Part shown: positions 1 through 5,585 of the stretch, piece by piece | How positions within the stretch are numbered: position 1 is the stretch's first letter | How the letters are laid out: each line of letters begins with the position of its first letter | NCBI GenBank assembly: GCA_002405565.1 | Contig: DHMB01000044.1 | Coordinates: 25,402-33,514 of the forward strand | From: Clostridiales bacterium UBA4653 | GTDB lineage: Bacteria > Bacillota > Clostridia > Oscillospirales > CAG-272 | Direction of reading: 5' to 3' | Length of the DNA: 8,113 bases | The notes under the pieces: model-generated | What the model saw: only the letters and a program-made list of their open reading frames with translations | Databases searched by the model: none | What the model was told of the DNA's origin: nothing | Position numbers and translations under genes: made by a program

Positions 1-95
1 GTGACGGAGGCAAGGTTTTCCTTCCCCGCCGCAAAGCCGTCGCAACTGCAATGAATATCAAATGCGGGATTGAGCGTTACGGTAATGATTTTCAT
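1..95 (-). CDS. 1-phosphofructokinase / PfkB-family sugar kinase, N-terminal fragment cut by the window edge
   Basis: Reading leftward from the ATG at 95-93, 31 complete codons run off the window. The protein starts MKIITVTLNPAFDIHCSCDG and continues FAAGKENLASV. The segment TVTLNPAFD is the hallmark start of the 1-phosphofructokinase/tagatose-6-phosphate kinase (FruK/LacC) branch of the PfkB family, where TLNPAxD is the first beta strand and sugar-contacting Asp. These enzymes phosphorylate a sugar phosphate with ATP in the cytoplasm. A good Shine-Dalgarno, GGAGGG on the minus strand (99-104), lies 3 bases upstream of the ATG, and a near-consensus promoter lies further up (139-167). The FAAGKEN segment fits the region that in relatives reads G(E/K)xNR and leads to the substrate site. 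Only about a tenth of the protein is visible, so substrate (fructose-1-P, tagatose-6-P or other) and intactness cannot be judged. Confidence 0.8.
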   Translation of the reverse strand, partial: MKIITVTLNPAFDIHCSCDGFAAGKENLASV

Positions 96-138
96 GTTCC
101 CTCCGTGGGAAATAATAAGTTTACTTTCAGATTCAATT

Positions 139-167
139 ATTATACCACATATAAAACCACCCGTCAA
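139..167 (-). promoter_or_regulatory. Sigma-A type promoter of the PfkB-family kinase gene
   Basis: On the minus strand a -35 box TTGACG (167-162) and a perfect -10 box TATAAT (144-139) are separated by exactly 17 bases. Transcription would start near 132, giving a leader of about 37 bases before the ATG at 95. The -35 box is one arm of a 17-bp inverted repeat (162-178), so a repressor bound there would block the promoter. Confidence 0.85.
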
Positions 168-178
168 CGGATTTGACA
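162..178. repeat. Operator-like inverted repeat, copy 1 (CGTCAA-N5-TTGACA)
   Basis: The sequence is CGTCAACGGATTTGACA, an inverted repeat with arms CGTCAA and TTGACA around a 5-base spacer. It matches copy 3 (285-301) at 15 of 17 positions. One arm (162-167) is the -35 box of the minus-strand promoter. The other arm (173-178) has no -10 at a suitable distance on the plus strand, so promoter function does not explain it. The operator role is an inference. Confidence 0.5.
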
Positions 179-192
179 GTCGCACTCTGCAC

Positions 193-219
193 AAAAAAAT
201 CCACATTTTTTGTGGATTT
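193..219 (-). terminator. AT-rich hairpin with T-run, terminator-like on the minus strand
   Basis: AAATCCACA (197-205) pairs perfectly with TGTGGATTT (211-219) around a 5-base loop. Read on the minus strand the stem is followed directly by a run of seven T (199-193), the form of an intrinsic terminator. The stem is only about one third GC, so it would be weak. No gene on the minus strand is seen just upstream of it; it lies between two outward-facing promoters, where it could stop antisense transcription heading toward the kinase gene. Confidence 0.4.
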
Positions 220-252
220 CGCTCATACGCAGACCCGCTTTCGGCAAATAAA

Positions 253-273
253 CGTCAAAATCCGCCCTTGACG
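253..273. repeat. Operator-like inverted repeat, copy 2 (CGTCAA-N9-TTGACG)
   Basis: CGTCAA at 253-258 and TTGACG at 268-273 are exact inverted copies separated by 9 bases. Read beside copy 1 on its minus strand (GTCAA-ATCCG-TTGACG), this copy has the same ATCCG core with about four extra bases. Neither arm is followed by a recognisable -10 on either strand. It may be an auxiliary regulator site or a decayed copy. Confidence 0.4.
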
Positions 274-284
274 GCAAAATAAAT

Positions 285-301
285 CGTCAACCGAATTGAC
301 A
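285..301. repeat. Operator-like inverted repeat, copy 3 (CGTCAA-N5-TTGACA)
   Basis: CGTCAACCGAATTGACA repeats copy 1 with two mismatches, both in the spacer. The right arm TTGACA (296-301) is the -35 box of the nusB promoter. The left arm (285-290) has no matching -10 on the minus strand. Copies 1 and 3 are therefore arranged symmetrically, each with its gene-proximal arm used as a -35 box. The regulator is unknown. Confidence 0.5.
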
Positions 302-324
302 AGCGCCCTCGCTTGGGTTATAAT
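296..324 (+). promoter_or_regulatory. Consensus sigma-A promoter of the nusB operon
   Basis: A perfect -35 TTGACA (296-301) and a perfect -10 TATAAT (319-324) are 17 bases apart. Transcription should start near 331, giving a short leader of about 30 bases before nusB. Both hexamers match the vegetative consensus at all six positions, so strong constitutive expression is expected unless a protein binds the overlapping inverted repeat. Confidence 0.9.
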
Positions 325-360
325 TTATTCTGTGAATATATTTTTCGGAAGGTAAAGACT

Positions 361-765
361 ATGCAGAACATATCAAGACGCGCGGCAAGAGAATGTGCGC
401 TCAAAACGCTTTACGGCTATGAATTTTCAAGAGAGGCAGACCCTGCCGACTTTTTCGAGCTTTCCTGCTCCGAATTTGAAACGGCGTCGGACGATTTTTC
501 CAAAAAACTGTTTATGACAGCCGCCTCAAATCTTGAAGAGATAGACAAAACAATCGAACAGAACGCAAAGGGCTGGAAAACGGAAAGACTCTCAAAAATG
601 ACGCTCTCCATCCTCCGTCTCTGCATATGTGAGATGAAATATTTTGATGACATCCCCTCCGCCGTGTCGATGAACGAGGCGGTCGAGCTTGCAAAGCTCT
701 ATGACGGAGATGACGCTCCCGCTTTCATAAACGGCATAGTAAACGCCGTCGCAAAGTCTCTATGA
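361..765 (+). CDS. nusB: Transcription antitermination factor NusB
   Basis: This 134-residue protein has the usual NusB length and all-helical signature. The start SRRAARECALKTLYGYEFS (residues 5-23) is the conserved first helix, and residues 81-98, TLSILRLCICEMKYFDDI, followed by IPSAVSMNEAVELAKLYDG (98-116) and the DDAPAFINGIVNAVAKSL tail (117-134) are the family core. NusB pairs with NusE (ribosomal protein S10) on boxA RNA and helps RNA polymerase read through rRNA operons. The ATG at 361 is chosen because GGAAGG lies at 347-352 and the NusB homology starts there; an upstream in-frame GTG at 313 would precede the predicted transcription start. It is the first gene of the operon and its stop overlaps the next start as ATGA (762-765). 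Confidence 0.96.
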   Translation: MQNISRRAARECALKTLYGYEFSREADPADFFELSCSEFETASDDFSKKLFMTAASNLEEIDKTIEQNAKGWKTERLSKMTLSILRLCICEMKYFDDIPSAVSMNEAVELAKLYDGDDAPAFINGIVNAVAKSL

Positions 766-1703
766 AGGTTCTCGGAATAGACACAAGCAACTATACAACC
801 TCCGTTTCGATCGTCTCGGACGAGGGCTATCGCCACGAAAGACAGATACTTGAAGTGGCGGAGGGAGAGCGCGGACTTAGGCAGAGCAGCGCTCTTTTTT
901 TGCATACTAAAAATCTTCCGGTTTTAATGGAAAAACTCGCCCCGATCGGCAATATCGACGCCGTTGCATACAGCGACAAGCCGCGCGACGAGGAGGGCTC
1001 GTATATGCCGTGTTTTCTTGCGGGAGAGGCTGTCGCAAGATCGGTTGCGGCGACCTTCGGCGTCCCTGCCATGCGTTTTTCTCATCAGGCGGGACATATA
1101 ATGGCGGCGGCAAAAACCTGCAAAAATCCCGGAATTGCCGGCTCGCCGTTCCTCTGCTATCACGTTTCCGGCGGCACGACGGAGCTCGTTCTTGCGGAGC
1201 CTTCGGAAGAAAACGGCTTTGACGTAAAGATCGTCGGCGGCACGGCGGACATAAGCGCCGGGCAGCTCATCGACCGCGCCGGCGTGCTTATGGGGCTGAA
1301 ATTTCCATGCGGAGGAGAGCTTGAAAAGCTGGCGTCCGGAGCCGGAAGGCAGCGGGTGAAAATATCGGCTGTCGGCGCAAAATGTAATTTTTCGGGCGCA
1401 GAAAACAAGGTTATAAAGGCTTTGCACGACGGAAAAAGCAAATCCGAGATTGCGCGCTACGCGCTCGACTATTGCGCGGAGTCCCTCATTGTCTCTGTCG
1501 ACGCGGCGAGAAAAGAGCTGGGGGAGCTTCCCGTCCTTTTCGCCGGCGGCGTTATGCGTAATGCGATTATTCGCGAAGAACTGCGAAAGCGGCTCCGCGA
1601 CGTATTTTTCGGCTCGGTTGAGCTCTCGTCGGACAATTCCGTCGGAACGGCATGGCTCGGCATGGACAAGCTCGAAAGGAGCAGCAAATGGAACGGCAGA
1701 TAA
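762..1703 (+). CDS. TsaD/Kae1-like (peptidase M22 superfamily) paralogue with altered motifs
   Basis: The 313-residue protein belongs to the ASKHA-fold TsaD/Kae1/YgjD superfamily. Visible landmarks are VLGIDTSNYTTSVSI (3-17), the metal-site histidines in SHQAGH (H108, H112), the phosphate loop VSGGTTELV (135-143), GGTADISAGQLIDRAGVLMG (159-178), VLFAGGVMRN (258-267) and SSDNSVGTAWLG (289-300, D291). In true TsaD, which makes the threonylcarbamoyl group of t6A in tRNA, the first motif reads TSCDET, the metal motif HMEGH and the central motif TxDDAxGEAFDK. Here CDE is replaced by NYT, ME by QA, and DD by DI. The protein is also shorter than the usual 335-345 residues. I therefore read it as a clostridial paralogue and not the cell's TsaD; its reaction is unknown. 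It has no clear ribosome binding site and is probably translated by coupling with nusB. Databases often label such proteins O-sialoglycoprotein endopeptidase, which is likely misleading. Confidence 0.82.
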   Translation: MKVLGIDTSNYTTSVSIVSDEGYRHERQILEVAEGERGLRQSSALFLHTKNLPVLMEKLAPIGNIDAVAYSDKPRDEEGSYMPCFLAGEAVARSVAATFGVPAMRFSHQAGHIMAAAKTCKNPGIAGSPFLCYHVSGGTTELVLAEPSEENGFDVKIVGGTADISAGQLIDRAGVLMGLKFPCGGELEKLASGAGRQRVKISAVGAKCNFSGAENKVIKALHDGKSKSEIARYALDYCAESLIVSVDAARKELGELPVLFAGGVMRNAIIREELRKRLRDVFFGSVELSSDNSVGTAWLGMDKLERSSKWNGR

Positions 1704-2911
1704 TCTCCGTAACGGAGCTTAACTTATATATAAAAGCCAAGCTGGACGGCGACCCGCTGCTTTCGGGGCTGCTCGTTCGCGGCGAAATATCAAACTTCAA
1801 GCGGTATTCAAGCGGTCATTGCTATTTCACCTTAAAGGACGCGGGCGGGGCTGTCCGCGCCGTCATGTTCAATTCGTCCGCGCAAAGGCTGAAATTCGCC
1901 CCGACGGACGGGATGAAGGTCATCGCCTGCGGCAGGGCTTCCGTTTATGAAAGAGACGGTCAATACCAACTGTACATTACATCGCTCGAGCCGGACGGTA
2001 TCGGCGCGCTCAGTCTTGCATATGAACAGCTCAAAGAAAAGCTGGCGGGCGAAGGGCTGTTCGATGACTCAATCAAAAAACCTGTCCCCCGCTATCCGAA
2101 TCGCATAGGCGTTATCACCTCGCCGACGGGAGCGGCTGTGCGGGACATAATAAACATTGCGGGCAGACGCTTTCCGCTTGCGGAAATCTGCGTTTATCCC
2201 GCTGTCGTTCAAGGAGAAGGCTCCGTGCCGACTCTCCTTGCAGGACTTGAATATTTCGGATTTTACGCACCTGCGGACGTTATAATCATCGGTCGCGGAG
2301 GCGGTTCAATTGAAGACCTCTGGTCATTCAACAGCGAAGCTCTTGCAAGGAAAATCCGCTCCTCGCCTGTCCCCGTAATCTCCGCAGTCGGGCACGAAAC
2401 AGACTTTACAATCTGTGATTTTGCCGCCGATCTTCGTGCGCCGACGCCGTCCGCCGCCGCAGAGCGCGCAACGCCGGACAAAAGCGAGATAATCTCGCTT
2501 CTCTCGTCGCAGTCGGCTCATATGAGGTCGGCAATGCAAAGACGGCTTGATATTCTGCGCGAAAAGCTGGAAAGGATTTCGTCGTCGAGAATGATGAAAA
2601 ATCCGATGAACTTCATAGACGATCGGCGCATTTATCTCGATACCCTTTCGGAGAAGATCGTATCGCGCGCGCAGGCGGATATTGAAAAGAAGAAACTGTC
2701 GCTTCGCGGCTCTGCCGCCGCGCTGAACGCATTGAATCCCCTCGCTGTGCTTTCAAGAGGTTACGGCGCCGTGTTCTCCGGAAGCGGAGCGCTCATAAAA
2801 AGTACGGAGGACGCAAAAATCGGCGAGGGACTGAAAATAAAGGTTTCGGACGGCGAAATCGACGCCGTTGTGACGGAAAAACACCGCAAAGGAGGAAAAA
2901 AGAATGGCTGA
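1688..2911 (+). CDS. xseA: Exonuclease VII large subunit XseA
   Basis: The 407-residue protein is the catalytic large subunit of exonuclease VII, which degrades single-stranded DNA from both ends into short oligonucleotides. An N-terminal OB-fold DNA-binding domain covers about residues 5-102 (SVTELNLYIKAKL, VRGEISNFKRYSSGHCYFTLK). The catalytic domain carries IGVITSPTGAAVRDI (140-154), IIGRGGGSIEDLWSFN (200-215), AVGHETDFTICDFAADLRA (233-251) and PTPSAAAE (252-259), all strongly conserved. A charged helical, coiled-coil-prone region follows (about 265-350), then the NPLAVLSRGYG segment that binds the small subunit region. The length is typical. The ATG at 1688 has AAAGGAGC just upstream (1676-1683); an in-frame ATG at 1652 lacks this and would add non-homologous residues. 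It overlaps the previous gene by 16 bases and xseB by 8. Confidence 0.96.
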   Translation: MERQIISVTELNLYIKAKLDGDPLLSGLLVRGEISNFKRYSSGHCYFTLKDAGGAVRAVMFNSSAQRLKFAPTDGMKVIACGRASVYERDGQYQLYITSLEPDGIGALSLAYEQLKEKLAGEGLFDDSIKKPVPRYPNRIGVITSPTGAAVRDIINIAGRRFPLAEICVYPAVVQGEGSVPTLLAGLEYFGFYAPADVIIIGRGGGSIEDLWSFNSEALARKIRSSPVPVISAVGHETDFTICDFAADLRAPTPSAAAERATPDKSEIISLLSSQSAHMRSAMQRRLDILREKLERISSSRMMKNPMNFIDDRRIYLDTLSEKIVSRAQADIEKKKLSLRGSAAALNALNPLAVLSRGYGAVFSGSGALIKSTEDAKIGEGLKIKVSDGEIDAVVTEKHRKGGKKNG

Positions 2912-3122
2912 AAAGAAAATGAGCTTTGAAGAAGCGCTTTCAAGGCTTGAAGAAATAGTCGGCGAGATGGACAGTGGCAAAGCGGAGCTTGACAAGCTGC
3001 TTGAGCTTTTTGAAGAGGGTACGGCACTCGTCCGCAGATGCAAAAAAGAGCTCGACAATGCCGAAAAGAAGATCAGACTTGTAACGGAGGACGGGGAAAC
3101 CGAATTTCCCCCTATGAAATGA
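2904..3122 (+). CDS. xseB: Exonuclease VII small subunit XseB
   Basis: This 72-residue, highly charged helical protein is the small subunit that wraps the XseA coiled coil in several copies. The conserved pattern SFEEALSRLEEIVGEMDSG (7-25) is followed by LDKLLELFEEGTALVRRCKK (29-48) and LDNAEKKIRLV (50-60), all typical. The ATG at 2904 has an ideal GGAGG (2891-2895) eight bases upstream. A second in-frame ATG at 2919 would start at SFEEAL but has no better signal. The gene overlaps xseA by 8 bases, and its stop overlaps the next start, so subunit production is coupled. Confidence 0.95.
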   Translation: MAEKKMSFEEALSRLEEIVGEMDSGKAELDKLLELFEEGTALVRRCKKELDNAEKKIRLVTEDGETEFPPMK

Positions 3123-4009
3123 TGGATATACGCACAAAAATGAGCGAATACGCGGAGAGGGTCACGGCGGAGCTTGAAAAATATCTCATAACCCCCGATC
3201 CCGACCTTGAAACGCTCTATTCCGCAATGAGATACAGCGCCCTTTCGGGAGGAAAGAGAATACGTCCCTTCCTCTGTGACGCCTTCTGCAGACTCTTCGG
3301 CGGAGACGCGCAGGCGGCTATGCCGTTTGCCTGCGCCATCGAAATGGTACACGCTTCGTCCCTTGTTCACGACGATATGCCCTGTATGGATAACGACGAT
3401 CTCCGTCGCGGCAAGCCGACAAATCACAAGGTCTACGGAGAGGACATTGCCCTTCTCTGCGGCGACGCGCTGATAACAAGGGGATACGAGGTTGCGGCTC
3501 TGAACAGCTTCGTTTCGCCGGAGGCGGCGAGAAGCGCCGTCGCAATTCTGACCCGTCTTGCGGGCGCAACCGGAATGATGGGCGGGCAGGAGATCGACCT
3601 GCTCGGCGAAAAGAAAAAGCCTGATTTCCCGCTTCTTCTGAAAATGCACGACAAAAAGACGGGCGCGCTGATGAAAGCCTCCGTTCTGCTCGGCTGTCAC
3701 GCGGCGGAAATAACGGACGAAAGCGACCCCCGCTCCGTCGCCGCCGTCAGATATGCAAGCGGCATCGGCACGGCGTTTCAGATAATAGACGACATTCTTG
3801 ACGTTGAGGGCGACCCCGCCCTGCTCGGCAAAGCCACACACGCGGACGCCGCCGAAGGAAAGACGACCTTCATATCGTTTATGACCGTCGACAAAGCGAG
3901 AGAATACGCAAAGGAGCTGACGGAATCCGCAATAGACGCGATAAAGCCTTACGAAGGCTCGGATGACCTTATTTCCCTTGCGGAATTTCTTCTTTTGAGA
4001 AATAAATAA
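3119..4009 (+). CDS. ispA: Short/medium-chain isoprenyl diphosphate synthase (IspA-type; farnesyl or geranylgeranyl diphosphate synthase)
   Basis: The 296-residue protein is a trans-prenyltransferase that condenses isopentenyl diphosphate with allylic diphosphates using Mg2+. Landmarks are GGKRIRP (44-50), the first Asp-rich motif HDDMPCMDNDDLRRGKPTNH (84-103) with the two-residue insertion of bacterial type II enzymes, GMMGGQEIDL (152-161), K180 and T181 in the KKTGAL segment, and the second Asp-rich motif DDILD (224-228) followed by GKATHADAAEGKTTF. The position five residues before the first Asp is Ser80, where farnesyl synthases such as E. coli IspA have Tyr, so the product could be longer than C15. 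The start is uncertain: ATGATG at 3119-3124 gives a four-base ATGA overlap with xseB, and another ATG lies at 3140; no strong ribosome site is seen, so coupling is assumed. The gene ends the operon and is followed at once by a strong terminator. dxs, which often follows in Clostridia, is absent here. Confidence 0.93.
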   Translation: MMDIRTKMSEYAERVTAELEKYLITPDPDLETLYSAMRYSALSGGKRIRPFLCDAFCRLFGGDAQAAMPFACAIEMVHASSLVHDDMPCMDNDDLRRGKPTNHKVYGEDIALLCGDALITRGYEVAALNSFVSPEAARSAVAILTRLAGATGMMGGQEIDLLGEKKKPDFPLLLKMHDKKTGALMKASVLLGCHAAEITDESDPRSVAAVRYASGIGTAFQIIDDILDVEGDPALLGKATHADAAEGKTTFISFMTVDKAREYAKELTESAIDAIKPYEGSDDLISLAEFLLLRNK

Positions 4010-4010
4010 C

Positions 4011-4057
4011 AAAACCACCCCTTTTTGCATAGAATTTCAGCAAAGAGGGGTGGTTTT
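4011..4057. terminator. Strong 18-bp intrinsic terminator closing the nusB operon, probably bidirectional
   Basis: Bases 4011-4028 pair with 4040-4057 through 18 consecutive pairs (17 Watson-Crick, one G-T at 4023/4045) around an 11-base loop. The core is AAAACCACCCCT (4011-4022) against AGGGGTGGTTTT (4046-4057). T4054-4058 form the T-run on the plus strand, and the facing A-run gives the same on the minus strand. It starts one base after the ispA stop codon. Its right arm contains the possible ribosome binding site and start codon of yunB. Confidence 0.92.
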
Positions 4058-4700
4058 TATTACAGAATGTACCTTCCGCAAGCGCAAAAAGGGGAAGAAA
4101 ATTCTCGCCGTGTTTGCGTGCGTCATAATACTTGCGCTGCTCTCCGTAATCTATCTCAACCAAAAGCTCGACCCGCTCGTCTGCGCCGCCGCGACCCCGC
4201 AACTGAAGGCGGAGATGACCCGCGTCATAAACGAGGCAATAAGCGAGGCGATGACCGGATATGAAGAAAAGCTCGTCAGCATCAGATATGGCTCGGACGG
4301 GAAAATTCTCTCAATAGAAACGGACAGCACAAAAATAAATCTTCTCCGCGCGCTCGTCACGGAGAAGATAAACGAAAAGATCAAAGCTTACGGAGAATAC
4401 AGCGTCACGATCTCCGTTTCAAACATTATGGATGACGAGATCGTCTTCGGCAGGTTTCCGTCATGGCGAATTCCCGCAAGCGTTGAGCCAAATGGCAGCG
4501 CGGAGACGACTGTCAGAAGCTCGCTTGTGTCCGCCGGAATAAACCAGAGCCTGCACAAGATAACGCTCTCTGTCCGCGTCAGCATAACGGCAATGCTACT
4601 TATATCGACGGTCGATGTCGATACGGAAACTGACATCTGCATTGCGGAGACGGTTATAATAGGCGAGGTGCCGACGGTCTTTCTCGCCGGCGGAGATTAA
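4050..4700 (+). CDS. yunB: Sporulation protein YunB
   Basis: The 216-residue protein has a basic N-terminus (FRKRKKGKK), one membrane helix at about residues 18-36 and a mostly extracytoplasmic remainder. The C-terminal half carries the YunB signature: SAGINQSLHKITLSV (161-175) and IAETVIIGEVP (198-208), with hydrophobic beta segments between. YunB is a conserved endospore-former protein needed for normal spore formation in Bacillus subtilis; its biochemical role is unknown. B. subtilis YunB is, as I recall, about 250 residues, so this one is somewhat short. The start is doubtful. The first usable codon is the GTG at 4050, but the purine run AGAGGGG (4044-4050) abuts it, and spacing would better suit the ATT at 4059. 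No ATG lies upstream of the membrane helix. Both lie in the terminator. The stop overlaps the stop of the opposing gene. Its presence marks the genome as belonging to a spore-forming lineage. Confidence 0.85.
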   Translation: MVFITECTFRKRKKGKKILAVFACVIILALLSVIYLNQKLDPLVCAAATPQLKAEMTRVINEAISEAMTGYEEKLVSIRYGSDGKILSIETDSTKINLLRALVTEKINEKIKAYGEYSVTISVSNIMDDEIVFGRFPSWRIPASVEPNGSAETTVRSSLVSAGINQSLHKITLSVRVSITAMLLISTVDVDTETDICIAETVIIGEVPTVFLAGGD

Positions 4701-4707
4701 ACGCCGG
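4687..4707. other. Small hairpin whose loop carries both convergent stop codons
   Basis: CCGGCG (4687-4692) pairs with CGCCGG (4702-4707) around a 9-base loop that holds TTAA (4697-4700). That tetramer supplies the TAA stop of yunB on the plus strand and the TAA stop of the radical SAM gene on the minus strand. There is no T-run on either side, so a classical terminator function is doubtful. Confidence 0.35.
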
Positions 4708-5581
4708 TATAGTCAAAATCGGGAATAAAGCTCTCCTTTGCGGCGCTCCCCTCCTGAACATATGCAAGCGAAATGCCAATCTTGTCCGCATAATCGACGA
4801 CCTTCGAATATTCGTATTTCGTCAGCCTCCGGCAAAGCTCGGGATAGCCCGCAAGACGGGCTTTGTCCGGCGTAAACTGGCTCATTATGCTTATGATGAT
4901 GTCATCCCCGTATTCGGAATGAAGATAATCCATTATGCGGATCGAATCGTCCGTGCAGCCGGGCAGAACAAGATGACGGACGATAACCCCGCTCTTCATC
5001 AGCCCGTTTTCGGTTACGGGACGTCCCTTCGTGCGCACCATTTCTGCAAGCGCAGACTTTGCAAATTCGGGATAATCCCTTGCCGCGGAATATTTTTCGG
5101 CAAGTGAAGATGACATATATTTGAAGTCTGTCAGATAAATATCGACAGTTTTGTCAAGCGAAGCTATCATCTCGGCTTTCTCATAGCCGCCCGTATTCCA
5201 GACGACAGGCAAGCCCAGTCCTTTTTCCTTTGCAACGGCAACCGCACGCTTTATCGGCTCCGAAAAATGCGTCGGAGTTACAAGGTTTATGTTGTTTGCG
5301 CCCTGCGCTTTAAGCTCAAAAAATATTTCGCAAAGGCGTTCCTCCGTCACCTCCCTGCCGACCTCGCCGCGGGAAATGCCGTAGTTCTGGCAATAGACGC
5401 AACGTAGATTGCACCCTGAAAAGAAGACGGTGCCCGAGCCTTTTTCGCCTGATATGCAGGGTTCCTCCCAATAATGTAGCGCGGCGCGCGCAAGACGGAC
5501 AGTAGCCTTTTCGCCGCAAAAGCCCGCTTTTATGTTTCTTTCAACCCCACATCCGCGGGGACAAATATTGCATTTTTCCAT
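4697..5581 (-). CDS. Radical SAM protein, COG1313/PflX type (pyruvate formate-lyase activating enzyme-like)
   Basis: The 294-residue protein has the radical SAM motif CNLRCVYC (C57, C61, C64), which binds the [4Fe-4S] cluster that cleaves S-adenosylmethionine. It is preceded by EPCISGEKGSGTVFFSG (40-56), the typical lead-in of COG1313. A second Cys set at the N-terminus, C4, C7, C11 and C22 (CNICPRGC and GFCGE), is also characteristic and could bind another metal centre. The middle (VTPTHF 101-106, VVWNTGGYE 126-134, IYLTDFKY 148-155) and end (SQFTPDKA 234-241, RRLTKYEY 251-258, PDFDYTGV 287-294) match the family. It is an activase-like enzyme with no known substrate; no glycyl-radical partner is in the window. 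The ATG at 5581 is chosen because family homology begins at CxxCPRxCGV; upstream in-frame ATGs at 5617 and 5659 lie inside yhhN. Its start is 4 bases after the yhhN stop, so it is probably coupled. Confidence 0.88.
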   Translation of the reverse strand: MEKCNICPRGCGVERNIKAGFCGEKATVRLARAALHYWEEPCISGEKGSGTVFFSGCNLRCVYCQNYGISRGEVGREVTEERLCEIFFELKAQGANNINLVTPTHFSEPIKRAVAVAKEKGLGLPVVWNTGGYEKAEMIASLDKTVDIYLTDFKYMSSSLAEKYSAARDYPEFAKSALAEMVRTKGRPVTENGLMKSGVIVRHLVLPGCTDDSIRIMDYLHSEYGDDIIISIMSQFTPDKARLAGYPELCRRLTKYEYSKVVDYADKIGISLAYVQEGSAAKESFIPDFDYTGV

Positions 5582-5585
5582 ATAC

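Noticed and set aside
173..178. TTGACA as a second plus-strand -35 box
   Set aside because: The positions 16-18 bases downstream fall in the A-run of the hairpin and give no TATAAT-like hexamer, so it is not supported as a promoter.
70..282. Plus-strand open frame of 70 codons across the divergent control region
   Set aside because: It crosses the kinase start, the kinase promoter and the hairpin, has no ribosome site or family resemblance, and its composition looks non-coding.
924..1427. Minus-strand open frame of 167 codons inside the TsaD-like gene
   Set aside because: The composition is arginine-, alanine- and cysteine-rich as expected from the complement of a coding frame; no motif, and the plus-strand gene is well supported.
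2753..4030. Long minus-strand open frame of 425 codons antisense to the end of xseA, xseB and ispA
   Set aside because: It lies fully opposite genes with clear family motifs, has Ser-rich low-complexity stretches typical of a shadow frame, resembles no family I know, and has no promoter or ribosome site.
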